From NCBI GenBank assembly GCA_943788505.1, contig CALSQR010000001.1, positions 1,178,001 through 1,242,000 on the forward strand: 64,000 nucleotides of DNA. Direction: 5' to 3'. Below the pieces are notes generated by a model. The model worked only from the letters and a program-made list of their open reading frames with translations. It ran no database searches and was not told the origin of the DNA. The stretch comes from an uncultured bacterium. GTDB lineage: Bacteria; Bacteroidota; Rhodothermia; Rhodothermales; UBA10348. This document shows positions 53,516 to 63,840 of the stretch, piece by piece (the stretch's first letter is position 1; each line of letters begins with the position of its first letter). The position numbers and the translations under genes were made by a program.

Positions 53516-54127
53516 ATGACCGGAATTGTTTTTTCAACAGCAGAGGAAGCCCAGCCATTTCTGGCGACGTACGAAAGAGGCCGTTTCGACGGTTTAGGTG
53601 AAGGCGAAACCTTTCACGACGATGACTTCCTGGTTTCTATTCTGGGCATCGGTAAGATCAAGGCGGCGCTCCGTACTGAACGTCTCCTTCGTTCCTACGA
53701 TGTAACCTCCCTCATACATGGAGGCACTTGCACGGCGCTCAACGACGATTTGGATATTGGTGCGACGGTGGGAGTATCGCAGGTTTTCGAGGGCGATAGA
53801 ATCGAGTTATCTGCCCCTACCTATCCTCGAATGCCTTTGAGCGTACCTTTTGAGGGCCTCAAACAAGTCACTTTAGTGACTCAGGATCACACGGTACAAG
53901 GCGCCACTGAATTGTTATACTGGCAACGAATAGCCGATATCAGCGACATGTCCGGATATGCGGTAGCCTATGTCGCTGCAACCCACGGAAAACTGTGTCA
54001 GATCGTCAAAGTGGTGACGGGACACATGGGCGTTGAGGACAAAAATCTTAGAAAAACATTGGCAACAGGCCACAAACAACTCGGCCAATTCCTGGTGGAC
54101 CGTACAGACGTAATGAAGACGCTCTAA
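53516..54127 (+). CDS. Nucleosidase/phosphorylase-like protein (MTAN superfamily)
   Basis: A 203-residue protein of the purine nucleoside phosphorylase fold. ILGIGKIKAALRTERLLRSYDVTSLIHGGTCTAL with GA-type strand, VGVSQVFEGDRIEL and DMSGYAVAYVAATHGKLCQIVKVVTG match methylthioadenosine/SAH nucleosidases. The catalytic ME(G/A) is MSG here and the late SD pair is TG, so the active site is altered; it may act on another nucleoside or be inactive. Its position divergent from metF hints at methionine metabolism, but this is inference. Confidence 0.75.
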   Translation: MTGIVFSTAEEAQPFLATYERGRFDGLGEGETFHDDDFLVSILGIGKIKAALRTERLLRSYDVTSLIHGGTCTALNDDLDIGATVGVSQVFEGDRIELSAPTYPRMPLSVPFEGLKQVTLVTQDHTVQGATELLYWQRIADISDMSGYAVAYVAATHGKLCQIVKVVTGHMGVEDKNLRKTLATGHKQLGQFLVDRTDVMKTL

Positions 54128-54174
54128 GCGCTCCGTCTCAGAACACTCTATATTCTACCTCGATCTGCTCCGGG

Positions 54175-54480
54175 TCAGTTACGCCTAAGCATAAGGTCAT
54201 CTGTCCACTCGTCGGGCCATCCTACAGAGTATCCTTCTTCGAACAGATAGTCCGCATCGGCAGGGACAGTGGAGATCCTCTGTGCCTCTCGATTCCTGAT
54301 ATCTTGAAAGCGAACCGTGCGCGTCCCAGCAATCAGTCGCTCACGCCCTATCGCATCCGGCGCACTACTTGATCTTGGAATATTTGGAGCCTCACAGAGA
54401 ATACGTGAACCCGCCCAGAGCGCCCAAACGACAAGGGCGACGGCAGAGAGAACTCCGGTGTAAATAATCAGGGATTCCAT
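54175..54480 (-). CDS. Single-helix membrane protein of unknown function
   Basis: A 101-residue protein with one N-terminal transmembrane helix (IIYTGVLSAVALVVWALWAG) and a hydrophilic tail (NREAQRISTVPADADYLFEEGYSVGWPDEWTDD). It lies beyond the terminator of the respiratory operon on the same strand, so it probably has its own promoter or depends on readthrough. Not recognised; the ATG is clear. Confidence 0.58.
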   Translation of the reverse strand: MESLIIYTGVLSAVALVVWALWAGSRILCEAPNIPRSSSAPDAIGRERLIAGTRTVRFQDIRNREAQRISTVPADADYLFEEGYSVGWPDEWTDDLMLRRN

Positions 54481-54548
54481 AGGTATGCAATAACTGTCAA
54501 TCAGGTAGAGAACGTCTTAGCCCCCTCTGTTGTTACGACTTTATGCAT

Positions 54549-54587
54549 AAAAAAGAGGTGGGTCGGGCATTCTGCCCGACCCACCTC
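54549..54587 (-). terminator. Intrinsic terminator of the act-cox operon
   Basis: A perfect 15-bp stem (54555-54569 with 54573-54587, arms GAGGTGGGTCGGGCA and complement) closes on a 3-nt loop. On the minus strand it is followed by six T (A-run at 54549-54554 on the plus strand). It lies 42 bp after coxD, where the long minus-strand operon ends, and is the strongest terminator in the window. Confidence 0.9.
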
Positions 54588-54629
54588 GAAAGCTTTCTAG
54601 CGATCTAACGCTCTTAGCTGACCTAAAAC

Positions 54630-55022
54630 CTAGTGGTCCGCCGCCTGCGATTCAGCAGCTTCTGTGTCTCCCATCGCTGCTCGTTCAGCCTCGAGTCGTT
54701 CGTCCATGAGCGTCTGCTCGAAGGTGTTGGACAGATCACCACGATATTCCGTATCAAGCAAGATGAAGGAAATAAAAACGACAACGAACAGGCAACCCAC
54801 AGCCAAAATGACAGCGTTGACTTTATTGTCCCAAATAAGGGCCATAAAAATCAAGACCACCAAACTCGCTTTAGTAAGCGCAATGGCTAGCGCCAATGGA
54901 ACGTTGAATGCACCGAGATCAAACTGCGCCGTGAATACAGTGAAGACCGTCAAGAAGACCAGCGCACCGAATACGATGCTAAGTGTCTTCAGGGATGTTA
55001 TGTGATGTTCAGTATGGGACAT
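54630..55022 (-). CDS. coxD: Cytochrome c oxidase subunit IV
   Basis: A 130-residue small subunit of the caa3-type oxidase with three membrane helices (SIVFGALVFLTVFTVFTA, ALAIALTKASLVVLIFMALI, AVGCLFVVVFISFILLD) and an N-terminal His-rich MSHTEHHIT typical of prokaryotic COX4. It stabilises subunit I. It is the last gene before the operon terminator and follows coxC by 49 bp. Confidence 0.88.
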   Translation of the reverse strand: MSHTEHHITSLKTLSIVFGALVFLTVFTVFTAQFDLGAFNVPLALAIALTKASLVVLIFMALIWDNKVNAVILAVGCLFVVVFISFILLDTEYRGDLSNTFEQTLMDERLEAERAAMGDTEAAESQAADH

Positions 55023-55071
55023 CGTCGTACAGGAATCGAGAAGTGGAAATCAGTTGCTGCAGTCAAAGACA

Positions 55072-55746
55072 CTAAATCAGATACAGCAGGGGGAAAAGGA
55101 AAATCCAGATGATGTCGACCAAGTGCCAATACAACCCGCAGTTTTCAACCGGTGTGTAGTACTCGGCCGAGAAATCTCCCCGAATGGCCTTTCGAGTTAT
55201 CCAAGCGAACAGCCCCATTCCCACTAACACGTGGAAACCGTGTATCCCGGTCATCACGAAATAAATAGAAAAGAATTGAGGACCGTACGGCACGTTGTAT
55301 GTAGCGTAGTCAAACCCGTATGAAATACCGTGGGGATCGAATGCTGCTCCAGGAAGAAGACCATGCTCGATTTTTGCGGAGTACTCGAAATACTTCACTA
55401 CAAGGAAGACACCAGCAAAAAGGAAAGTCAAGATCAGATTAATGATCAGTCCTTTCTTATTTCCCTTCTGGATGTGGTGAATTCCAAGGGCCACCGTAAA
55501 GGAAGAACCCAGAAGCACAATGGTGTTCAGACCACCCAATTTCCAGTCTAGAGCTGTCGAGAGAGCAGCCCACGTTTCTGGATGCCATGAGCGGTAGATC
55601 GTGTACGCCACGAACATGCCGGAGAACAGCAGTATCTCCGTAACAAGAAATAGCCACATGCCCATCTTCGCTGCGTCGAACTGCTGTTCGGACGACACGA
55701 AGTAGTGCTTAACGTGAGCCGGTTGATCAGAATGCGGGGTTGACAT
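55072..55746 (-). CDS. coxC: Cytochrome c oxidase subunit III
   Basis: A 224-residue, seven-helix-family subunit (five visible hydrophobic segments). AKMGMWLFLVTEILLFSGMFVAYTIYRSWHPETW and the C-terminal YFVMTGIHGFHVLVGMGLF and LYWHLVDIIWIFLFPLLYL are diagnostic. It surrounds subunit I and supports proton uptake. It follows coxA by 35 bp in the operon. Confidence 0.93.
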   Translation of the reverse strand: MSTPHSDQPAHVKHYFVSSEQQFDAAKMGMWLFLVTEILLFSGMFVAYTIYRSWHPETWAALSTALDWKLGGLNTIVLLGSSFTVALGIHHIQKGNKKGLIINLILTFLFAGVFLVVKYFEYSAKIEHGLLPGAAFDPHGISYGFDYATYNVPYGPQFFSIYFVMTGIHGFHVLVGMGLFAWITRKAIRGDFSAEYYTPVENCGLYWHLVDIIWIFLFPLLYLI

Positions 55747-55781
55747 GATTGATTGGTTGATTCTGGGCCAATTCAGCCTAT

Positions 55782-57482
<1,701 letters not shown>

Positions 57483-57525
57483 ATGTGTAGTATGCGAAAC
57501 GTTTCCTTGATGATAGCTGGTCGGA

Positions 57526-58455
57526 CTACTCGAGCGTCTTGATATAGGCTACGAGTCCATCCAACTGCTTTGGAGACAAGGTGGAAGAGAACATGGCAGG
57601 CATGACGGGCTGGTATCCCTCAGCGATTTTCGCCATGGGATTGACAATTGACTCAAGCAGATAGTCTTCGTCCGCTACAACGGTGCTTCCATCAGCTAAT
57701 GGACGAGTAGTACCATATAGCCCCGCAAGCGTAGGACCAATTCCTGCCGACCCATCGACGGAGTGACATGCTTGGCATTGGGCATATACTTGGAGTCCCA
57801 ATTCGGCAGGTGGAAGATCCTGGCTTTGCTCGGCAATCCACTTATTGAATTCATCCTGAGGGACCGCGACGACCTTCGCCATCATGCCGGAATGCTGCGT
57901 ACCGCAATACTCCGTGCAATAGATGTCATATTCGCCGGCCTGTGTGGCTTCAAACCAAACGGAGGTGTACCGATTTGGAATCACATCATGCTTGATGCGG
58001 AAGTCAGGGACAAAAAATGAATGCAATACATCACTCGAGTTCATTACGAGCTTCACTGGGCGACCAACAGGAACGTACATCTCCGTATAGGAAACGGCTC
58101 CTTCCTGGTACTGGAATTCCCAAGACCACTGTTGCGCCCGCACACTGATCTCATACGAATCAGGTGGTGCTGTATTTAATTTTACGAAGACTTCGAAACC
58201 CCACGTAAAAACGATGAGGGTCAGAATCGTGGGTAACACGATCCAGACGGCTTCAAGAACTTTGCTCTCTTCGACCGGCTCCGGTACGTACGTTTCGTCC
58301 GTGCGCCTGAACTTCACCATGAAATACACTTTTGCCACAATGACCATGGCAAAAATGATGGTACTCGCCCAGAACACGAACCAGAACAGGGCATCGACCT
58401 CCCCTGCGAGAGTCGACATGGCGTCCGGCAGCCAGACAGATCCGTTATCGCCCAT
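57526..58455 (-). CDS. coxB: Cytochrome c oxidase subunit II with fused cytochrome c (caa3)
   Basis: A 309-residue subunit with two N-terminal helices, the CuA domain and a C-terminal class I cytochrome c. CuA ligands are visible at H145, C180, E182, C184, H188 and M191. The heme c site is CQACH (227-231) with Met about 285 or 288 as sixth ligand. The fused cytochrome makes this a caa3 oxidase, taking electrons directly from the Act complex or from a soluble donor. It follows sco by 38 bp. Confidence 0.95.
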   Translation of the reverse strand: MGDNGSVWLPDAMSTLAGEVDALFWFVFWASTIIFAMVIVAKVYFMVKFRRTDETYVPEPVEESKVLEAVWIVLPTILTLIVFTWGFEVFVKLNTAPPDSYEISVRAQQWSWEFQYQEGAVSYTEMYVPVGRPVKLVMNSSDVLHSFFVPDFRIKHDVIPNRYTSVWFEATQAGEYDIYCTEYCGTQHSGMMAKVVAVPQDEFNKWIAEQSQDLPPAELGLQVYAQCQACHSVDGSAGIGPTLAGLYGTTRPLADGSTVVADEDYLLESIVNPMAKIAEGYQPVMPAMFSSTLSPKQLDGLVAYIKTLE

Positions 58456-58493
58456 GTTGGATTTCTTCCTTTAGCTTTGGATGAATGATGAAA

Positions 58494-59423
58494 TCAGGTC
58501 TGATGAACTCGTTCCACTTGATCATGCTGCTCCTTACGCCAGAAAACGAAAAGACCCGCACCAAGCATCAGTAGGGTGAACATCCCACCGAGTTTCATCA
58601 GGTTTGTTGCATGTAAAACGTAGGAATTCGAGCCTGGGTCATACTGAAAGCAGTACATAAGGAACTGATCAACCGCCGTTCCTACCTCCCCGTTCGAAGC
58701 TTCCACTAGTCCGCGACGTACATCTGAAGCCGCTACGTCTATTCCGTGCAGATACCGAGTAATCGTTCCGTCTTCAGCGAGTAGAACGACGACAGCTGGA
58801 TGAGCATATTCTTTTCTAGATGCAATCCACTTGAATGTGTATCCGACAGAACCCGTAAGCTCCATGATGCTCTCTTCCTCACCTACGAGAAAGTGCCACC
58901 CATCTTCAGCACCACGCCGACCCAATGATGAAATCATACGGTCTTTAGCAGCGGCAGCCATTTCGGGGGTCTCACCAGCGCCAAAACTTACGGTCAATAC
59001 GTCAAACTCGTTGCCAGGCGTCCATGCAAGATCGCCCAGTGTAGTGCCTAATGCGTCTAGAGCAATGCTGCAGAGCATCGGGCAATTATGATAGACCAAG
59101 TTCAAAATTACAGGCCGTCCTTTGCCCAGATAGTCACCGATCTGTACTGAACGGCCCGCGCTGTCAAGAAACGAAGTGGTTGTTGCAATCTTAGTCCCGA
59201 GCATTTCCTCTACACCAACTCCCGCCAAATAGGAATCGAGGGCTGGGATCTGTGAGGACGTCATATCCTCTCCGTCTTGATTCATTGGATCTGCAGCAGA
59301 CGTGATATGATCATGCGATACTGCGTCAGCATCCAGGTCAGAAGCCTCTTGTGCGGTCACGACTCCTGGTGCGTAAACAACCAAGAAGAGGACAAGAACG
59401 ATATGGTGAATGAACTTCTTGAT
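58494..59423 (-). CDS. SCO1/SenC copper-delivery protein (apparent ATC start)
   Basis: A 309-residue thioredoxin-fold protein that inserts copper into the CuA site. The copper CxxxC is NLVYHNCPMLCSI, with a later ITRYLHGID His, and a C-terminal membrane helix (LFVFWRKE). The only standard in-frame start near the 5' end is TTG 59384, which cuts the signal peptide. Thirteen codons upstream ATC 59423 begins KKFIHHIVLVLFLVVYAPG VVTAQ-type signal, and AGGAA lies 10 bases before it. ATG, GTG and TTG are absent further back to a TGA. I therefore place the start at ATC. A sequencing error at this codon is the alternative. Confidence 0.85.
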   Translation of the reverse strand: MKKFIHHIVLVLFLVVYAPGVVTAQEASDLDADAVSHDHITSAADPMNQDGEDMTSSQIPALDSYLAGVGVEEMLGTKIATTTSFLDSAGRSVQIGDYLGKGRPVILNLVYHNCPMLCSIALDALGTTLGDLAWTPGNEFDVLTVSFGAGETPEMAAAAKDRMISSLGRRGAEDGWHFLVGEEESIMELTGSVGYTFKWIASRKEYAHPAVVVLLAEDGTITRYLHGIDVAASDVRRGLVEASNGEVGTAVDQFLMYCFQYDPGSNSYVLHATNLMKLGGMFTLLMLGAGLFVFWRKEQHDQVERVHQT

Positions 59424-59437
59424 ACTAGGTTTTCTTC

Positions 59438-59743
59438 CTACTGTCCCGCTGATTGGGCTTCGAGTTCCATAGCCCGTTCGATCGGAATTTTGTACGTGCC
59501 ATCGTCATTGGCCTCGTAGCCACTAAGCTTCGCATGCCCATTCATTTCCGTTTCATGCAGGGTTGGATAGCCAGAAACAGTAGTTACTTCAAGCTTATAG
59601 TCCTGGAAATGCATTTTTGCGAATTCGAAGCCTACAACGACGATTGCAAAAATGATAACGACACTAACGCCGATTACGCTGAACAGCATCGTTGTGTCGA
59701 CGCTTTCTGGTTCTACGCCAGGATTGTTGATGGGTGCGCCCAT
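59438..59743 (-). CDS. Unnamed single-helix membrane protein in the Act-caa3 operon
   Basis: A 101-residue protein with one helix (TTMLFSVIGVSVVIIFAIVVVGFEFA) and a soluble tail (GYPTLHETEMNGHAKLSGYEANDDGTYKIPIERAMELEAQ). It lies between actF and sco, 14 bp from each. In the tail, HETEMNGHAKLSGY is conserved-looking but matches no metal motif I know. Location suggests a small subunit or assembly factor of the Act-caa3 supercomplex. No heme or Fe-S ligands. Confidence 0.7.
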   Translation of the reverse strand: MGAPINNPGVEPESVDTTMLFSVIGVSVVIIFAIVVVGFEFAKMHFQDYKLEVTTVSGYPTLHETEMNGHAKLSGYEANDDGTYKIPIERAMELEAQSAGQ

Positions 59744-59757
59744 GGTGAGAATCCGGT

Positions 59758-61020
59758 TCAGGAGTTAGTGAATGAAAGGGATTTGGCTAATCGCGGATCA
59801 TGCTGCGGTACCAATGCGTGACGGCTCATGCGATACATGAACGCAGCAGAGAAAACACCAAAAAGTCCCAACCAAGCTGAAATGTCATACATGCTCATAG
59901 CAGCATGCTCATTGTGCAGCACAGGGGCAGCGATCCAGAAAAAGTCGAACCAGTGCATGACCAGCATCCAGACGCACATAAAGCCCAGCAAAGGAAGGAG
60001 TCGCTTAGACCATCTACCCAATAGTACCACGAAGGGAATGATGAAGTGACAGATCAGCAAAACAGCGCTGAAAGTCTCCCAGCCGTGCTCCATGCGATGA
60101 CGATAGAAAATCGTTTCTTCTGGCAGGTTACCGTACCAGATCAGCATGTACTGACTGAAGGCGATGTACGCCCAAAAAACAGTGAAGCCAAAGAGGAATT
60201 TACCAAGGTCCTGATAGTGGTCAACCTTGATAACACCGTTGAGCATGCCATTGCGTTGCAGTAGCATAGAAACAAGGACCATCACAGCCATGATCGCCAT
60301 GAAGGATCCTGCAAAGAAATAGATTCCAAAAATCGTCGAGAACCAGTGAGGGTCTAACGACATCAGGATATCCATAGCTGCAAAGGCAGTTGTAATTCCT
60401 CCCAAAACGAGCCCAATCGCACTGATCTTGCGCTGCTTAGCCGTAATACCTGCTTCCGGAGTTACATCTTGACGAATAGAAAGCGTATACAGGCGGAAGG
60501 AGACGAACGTCCAGACTATAAAGTAGAATGCCATCCGAGCCATAAAGAATGGCATATTCAAATATCCTTCCTTTCCTGCCAAAATGGGATCGTACTCCGG
60601 ACTTGCTGGGTCGAATAATTCGAGGTGTGTCCAGTGATAGAGGTCGTGCATCCCGAAAATGATGGGAAGCCCAAGTACTGCCAGTAGCGGAAAGGACCAG
60701 ATCAATGCCTCAGGAATACGGCGAATCACAACGCTCCAGCGGGCTTTAGTCAGATGTTGTATTACAACGAAGAAGTAAGCACCCAGCGTCAGGGAAAGAC
60801 AGAACGTCCATCCGATCAGATAGGAAAAGTAGAACTGGTGGCTGTCCGTAGCCCAACCCACAGCACTGATCACGAGACCGGCGATACCTATCGCAAGCGG
60901 AAGCATCCAGGCTGCCTGTGACCACGTGAAGCGGTAGGCGGGATCGGCATTGCTGGCCGTCGACTTCAATGGGTCGATCAGCCAGATCAGCGGATTACTA
61001 CGTTTAACTGTCTCAGACAT
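59758..61020 (-). CDS. actF: Alternative complex III subunit ActF
   Basis: A 420-residue integral membrane protein with about ten helices. The length and hydrophobic pattern match ActF, the second quinol-site subunit of the quinol:cytochrome c oxidoreductase. Recognisable segments are TWSQAAWMLPLAIGIAG, LFGIYFFAGSFMA-type FGIYFFAGSFMAIMAV, and FSQYMLIWYGNLPEETIFYRHR. It transfers no electrons itself but frames the quinol site with ActC. It follows actE by 48 bp. Confidence 0.92.
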   Translation of the reverse strand: MSETVKRSNPLIWLIDPLKSTASNADPAYRFTWSQAAWMLPLAIGIAGLVISAVGWATDSHQFYFSYLIGWTFCLSLTLGAYFFVVIQHLTKARWSVVIRRIPEALIWSFPLLAVLGLPIIFGMHDLYHWTHLELFDPASPEYDPILAGKEGYLNMPFFMARMAFYFIVWTFVSFRLYTLSIRQDVTPEAGITAKQRKISAIGLVLGGITTAFAAMDILMSLDPHWFSTIFGIYFFAGSFMAIMAVMVLVSMLLQRNGMLNGVIKVDHYQDLGKFLFGFTVFWAYIAFSQYMLIWYGNLPEETIFYRHRMEHGWETFSAVLLICHFIIPFVVLLGRWSKRLLPLLGFMCVWMLVMHWFDFFWIAAPVLHNEHAAMSMYDISAWLGLFGVFSAAFMYRMSRHALVPQHDPRLAKSLSFTNS

Positions 61021-61068
61021 TCGCTTTCGCTCGTTGTTTGTCCGTCGCTCAGGACGCGTTTGGTGGAT

Positions 61069-61677
61069 CTATCGTTCGCTTTCCGGGACATCGGAAACCG
61101 CCGCACTCTGGCTGCGCTGCAGTGCCCTGATATAGGCCACGATGGCCCACCGGTCCTTTGCCTTTACTTGCGTGCTATACCCCGGCATGCTGCGGATACC
61201 CCATGTCAGGGCGTCGTAGATATACCCATCTGGCTGCGCGCGCAGCATGTCCGAATGGTACGTGGGAGCCGGTACGTACCCATACCCTCCCGTCATGATG
61301 ATACCTTGCCCGTCACCGGCAATCCCGTGACAGACGCTACAGAAAATCTCGTACTGATCTTTTCCGCGCTCTAGTAGAGCAAGGTCAACGGTCAATGGAT
61401 TCTCAGTAAATGAGCCATTCTCATTACGACCGGTCCAGAATGCGACATCATCTTTCAGGAACCCTCGCGCGACAGTGCCTCTAACCGGTTCACGCATGGC
61501 GCGACCATCGGCAAAGAAGGAATTCGATTCCTGTGCCTGGAATTTCTCCTGGAAATCCATGTTCTGGTTGAAGTGGAGCGGGGGCTTCTCGGAAAGAGAC
61601 CCCTGACAGCCTGTCAGAACCAGAATCATAGCCGCTGCAAGGAGTCGGCCGAAATATGTATTCGTATGCATCTTCAT
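61069..61677 (-). CDS. actE: Alternative complex III subunit ActE (monoheme cytochrome c lipoprotein)
   Basis: A 202-residue lipoprotein with signal MILVLTGCQ and one heme c site, FCSVCHGIAGDGQG, near residue 117 with a later MPGYSTQVKAKDRWAIVAYIRALQRS as sixth-ligand region. ActE collects electrons from ActA or ActB and passes them to the cytochrome of the caa3 oxidase. ATG 61677 is preferred to TTG 61695. It lies 36 bp after actD. Confidence 0.92.
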   Translation of the reverse strand: MKMHTNTYFGRLLAAAMILVLTGCQGSLSEKPPLHFNQNMDFQEKFQAQESNSFFADGRAMREPVRGTVARGFLKDDVAFWTGRNENGSFTENPLTVDLALLERGKDQYEIFCSVCHGIAGDGQGIIMTGGYGYVPAPTYHSDMLRAQPDGYIYDALTWGIRSMPGYSTQVKAKDRWAIVAYIRALQRSQSAAVSDVPESER

Positions 61678-61713
61678 GATCAGTTGCGTTGACAACCAGA
61701 CGAATGGTCCGGG

Positions 61714-62322
61714 TCAGACTCCGTCCTCCTCTTCTCGGTCGTGAATGGTCTCGACGTGGCTTGCGCCTAAGCCCTTCAGGAAGGCCTCCGTGGAGCTCAT
61801 ATCAAACCTGCGATCGCTCGCTGCGATGTGCAGGAAAAACGCATCATCGGTTACGCGAAGGAAGTTCTTCGAGAAGAAAAGCGGATTGTAAGGTCTTGGA
61901 AGTCCGTTCAGTGCAAACATACCCCCAACTGTGAGGAGAGCGGCTAGCAGCACCGTCAACTCAAACATGATCGGAATTGACGGCTCAATCGAGAAGAAAG
62001 GTTTACCGCTGATTCCGATCGGATAGCTCTGTGCTCCCATCCACCACTGCATTAGCGTAGCCAGCGATAGACCAGTGATCCCTCCGACCAATGTGATCCA
62101 GCCGATAATGGAATTCCCCAATCCCATCGCCTTGTCCATCCCGTGGATTGGAAATGGGCTATGGGTATCGTAATGCTTGTATCCCGCCTCTCGTACGGCC
62201 GCAGCCGCATGAAGAAGCTCACCGGGATGGGCGAACTCAGCGAGGAGACCGTACACCTCGTCTTCCTGAGCATCATAGATGCTCATGCTTGCCTTTACTT
62301 CGGTTGCCAGTTGGTTCAGCAT
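61714..62322 (-). CDS. actD: Alternative complex III subunit ActD (DUF3341)
   Basis: A 202-residue protein with two membrane helices in its middle (IIGWITLVGGITGLSLATL and MFELTVLLAALLTVGGMF). YGLLAEFAHPGELLHAAAAVREAGYKHYDTHSPFPIHGMDKAMG and the terminal DDAFFLHIAASDRRFD are the DUF3341 signature found only in ActD. Its role is structural; it links ActC to ActB and ActE. An internal ATG 12 codons downstream is a weaker start. Confidence 0.93.
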   Translation of the reverse strand: MLNQLATEVKASMSIYDAQEDEVYGLLAEFAHPGELLHAAAAVREAGYKHYDTHSPFPIHGMDKAMGLGNSIIGWITLVGGITGLSLATLMQWWMGAQSYPIGISGKPFFSIEPSIPIMFELTVLLAALLTVGGMFALNGLPRPYNPLFFSKNFLRVTDDAFFLHIAASDRRFDMSSTEAFLKGLGASHVETIHDREEEDGV

Positions 62323-62348
62323 GGCTGCTCGTCGTAGTGCGTTGGTGG

Positions 62349-63803
62349 TTACTGCTTCTGTCCGGCGTTCACGTTCACTGCGTGAGCAGCGTCGTGACCG
62401 TCCCCTTCGTGGTCGTAGAAGTGTGGATCTGCCTCAGGCATGACCCCTTTCACTTCAGATACCGCGACGATGGGTAAGAATCTCAGGAAGAGCAGGAAGA
62501 AGGTGAAGAAGAGGCCGAACGTTCCCACAAAAGTGAGTACGTCGACGAATGTGGGCGTGTAATAGTCCCAAGAGCTCGGTAGGTAATCGCGGTGAAGCGA
62601 TGTGACGGTAATCACAAATCGCTCGAACCACATACCGATGTTCACGAAAATCGAAATGATGAACATGAACGTGATGTTGCGACGCAGCTTTTTGAACCAG
62701 AAGAACTGGGGGAAGAAGAGGTTGCAAGACATCATCGTCCAATAGGCCCATGCATAAGGACCAAACATGCGATTTGTGAACGCATACTGCTCGTACTGCA
62801 CGCCGGAATACCAGGCGACGAAGAACTCGGTGATGTAGGCAAAGCCAACCATCGTACCAGTAAGCAGGATGACGATGTTCATCTTTTCGAGATGATCCAC
62901 CGTGATAATATTCTCAACGCCGTAGATCTTACGAGCGATAACGAGCAGGGTAACTACCATGGCAAAGCCAGAGAAGATAGCCCCAGCCACGAAGTAAGGC
63001 GGGAAAATCGTCGTGTGCCACCCCGGCACAACGGATACAGCAAAGTCAAAAGAAACGACTGAGTGGACCGACAGAACCAGCGGTGTTGCCAAAGCAGCCA
63101 GCAAGAGATACGCTTTTTCGTAATTGCGCCAGTGGCGGTTGGCACCCGTCCATCCCATCGCAAGAACACCCGTTACCATGCGACGAAGCTTCGTTGTTGC
63201 CCGGTCACGCAATGTGGCGATGTCCGGCACCAGACCAACATACCAGAAGACCAAGGAAACGGTGAAGTAGGTCGAAACGGCAAAAACGTCCCAGAGAAGC
63301 GGACTCTTGAACTGAGGCCACATACCCATCTGGTTCGGCAGGGGAAGTGTCCAGTAAATCGCCCAAACACGACCAACGTGAATAGTTGGGAATACTAGAG
63401 CGCAAATGACGGCAAAAATCGTCATTGCCTCTGCAGACCGGTTAATTGCCGTCCTCCATTGCTGCCTGAAAAGGAAAAGAATAGCCGAGATCAGCGTCCC
63501 AGCGTGACCAATACCCACCCAGAACACGAAGTTCACGATGGCATAGCCCCAGCCGACCGGGTTGTTGAGTCCCCATACACCTGTTCCATTCCAGAACAGG
63601 TAAGCGATCATGATAAGTAGCAGCATCAATCCGACAAGTGCCAGACTAAATGCGCCATACCATGCTAATGGAGTCTTCTTCTCGGTGTGGGAAGAAACGA
63701 GTTCGGTAATGTCGTGGAATTTCAGATTCCCGGTCACAAGCGGAGCTTCATCATGGAAGTCCGCCAAAGAGGCGAGTGTCTTATCCTTGCTTGCCGTATT
63801 CAC
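62349..63803 (-). CDS. actC: Alternative complex III subunit ActC (NrfD-like quinol site)
   Basis: A 484-residue NrfD/PsrC-type protein with ten helices that binds menaquinol. [91 protein letters not shown], and [39 protein letters not shown] match ActC over the whole length. The start is GTG 63803, 37 bp after the actB stop. Confidence 0.95.
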   Translation of the reverse strand: MNTASKDKTLASLADFHDEAPLVTGNLKFHDITELVSSHTEKKTPLAWYGAFSLALVGLMLLLIMIAYLFWNGTGVWGLNNPVGWGYAIVNFVFWVGIGHAGTLISAILFLFRQQWRTAINRSAEAMTIFAVICALVFPTIHVGRVWAIYWTLPLPNQMGMWPQFKSPLLWDVFAVSTYFTVSLVFWYVGLVPDIATLRDRATTKLRRMVTGVLAMGWTGANRHWRNYEKAYLLLAALATPLVLSVHSVVSFDFAVSVVPGWHTTIFPPYFVAGAIFSGFAMVVTLLVIARKIYGVENIITVDHLEKMNIVILLTGTMVGFAYITEFFVAWYSGVQYEQYAFTNRMFGPYAWAYWTMMSCNLFFPQFFWFKKLRRNITFMFIISIFVNIGMWFERFVITVTSLHRDYLPSSWDYYTPTFVDVLTFVGTFGLFFTFFLLFLRFLPIVAVSEVKGVMPEADPHFYDHEGDGHDAAHAVNVNAGQKQ

Positions 63804-63840
63804 AGGCGTCGCGTTCCTTTAGCGTTCAATGACGGGTTGA

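Noticed and set aside
53384-53533. Minus-strand open frame overlapping the metF start as ATGA, with a basic product
   Set aside because: It has no ATG or GTG and only a late TTG, and its upstream part overlaps the nucleosidase-like gene. Length is within chance.
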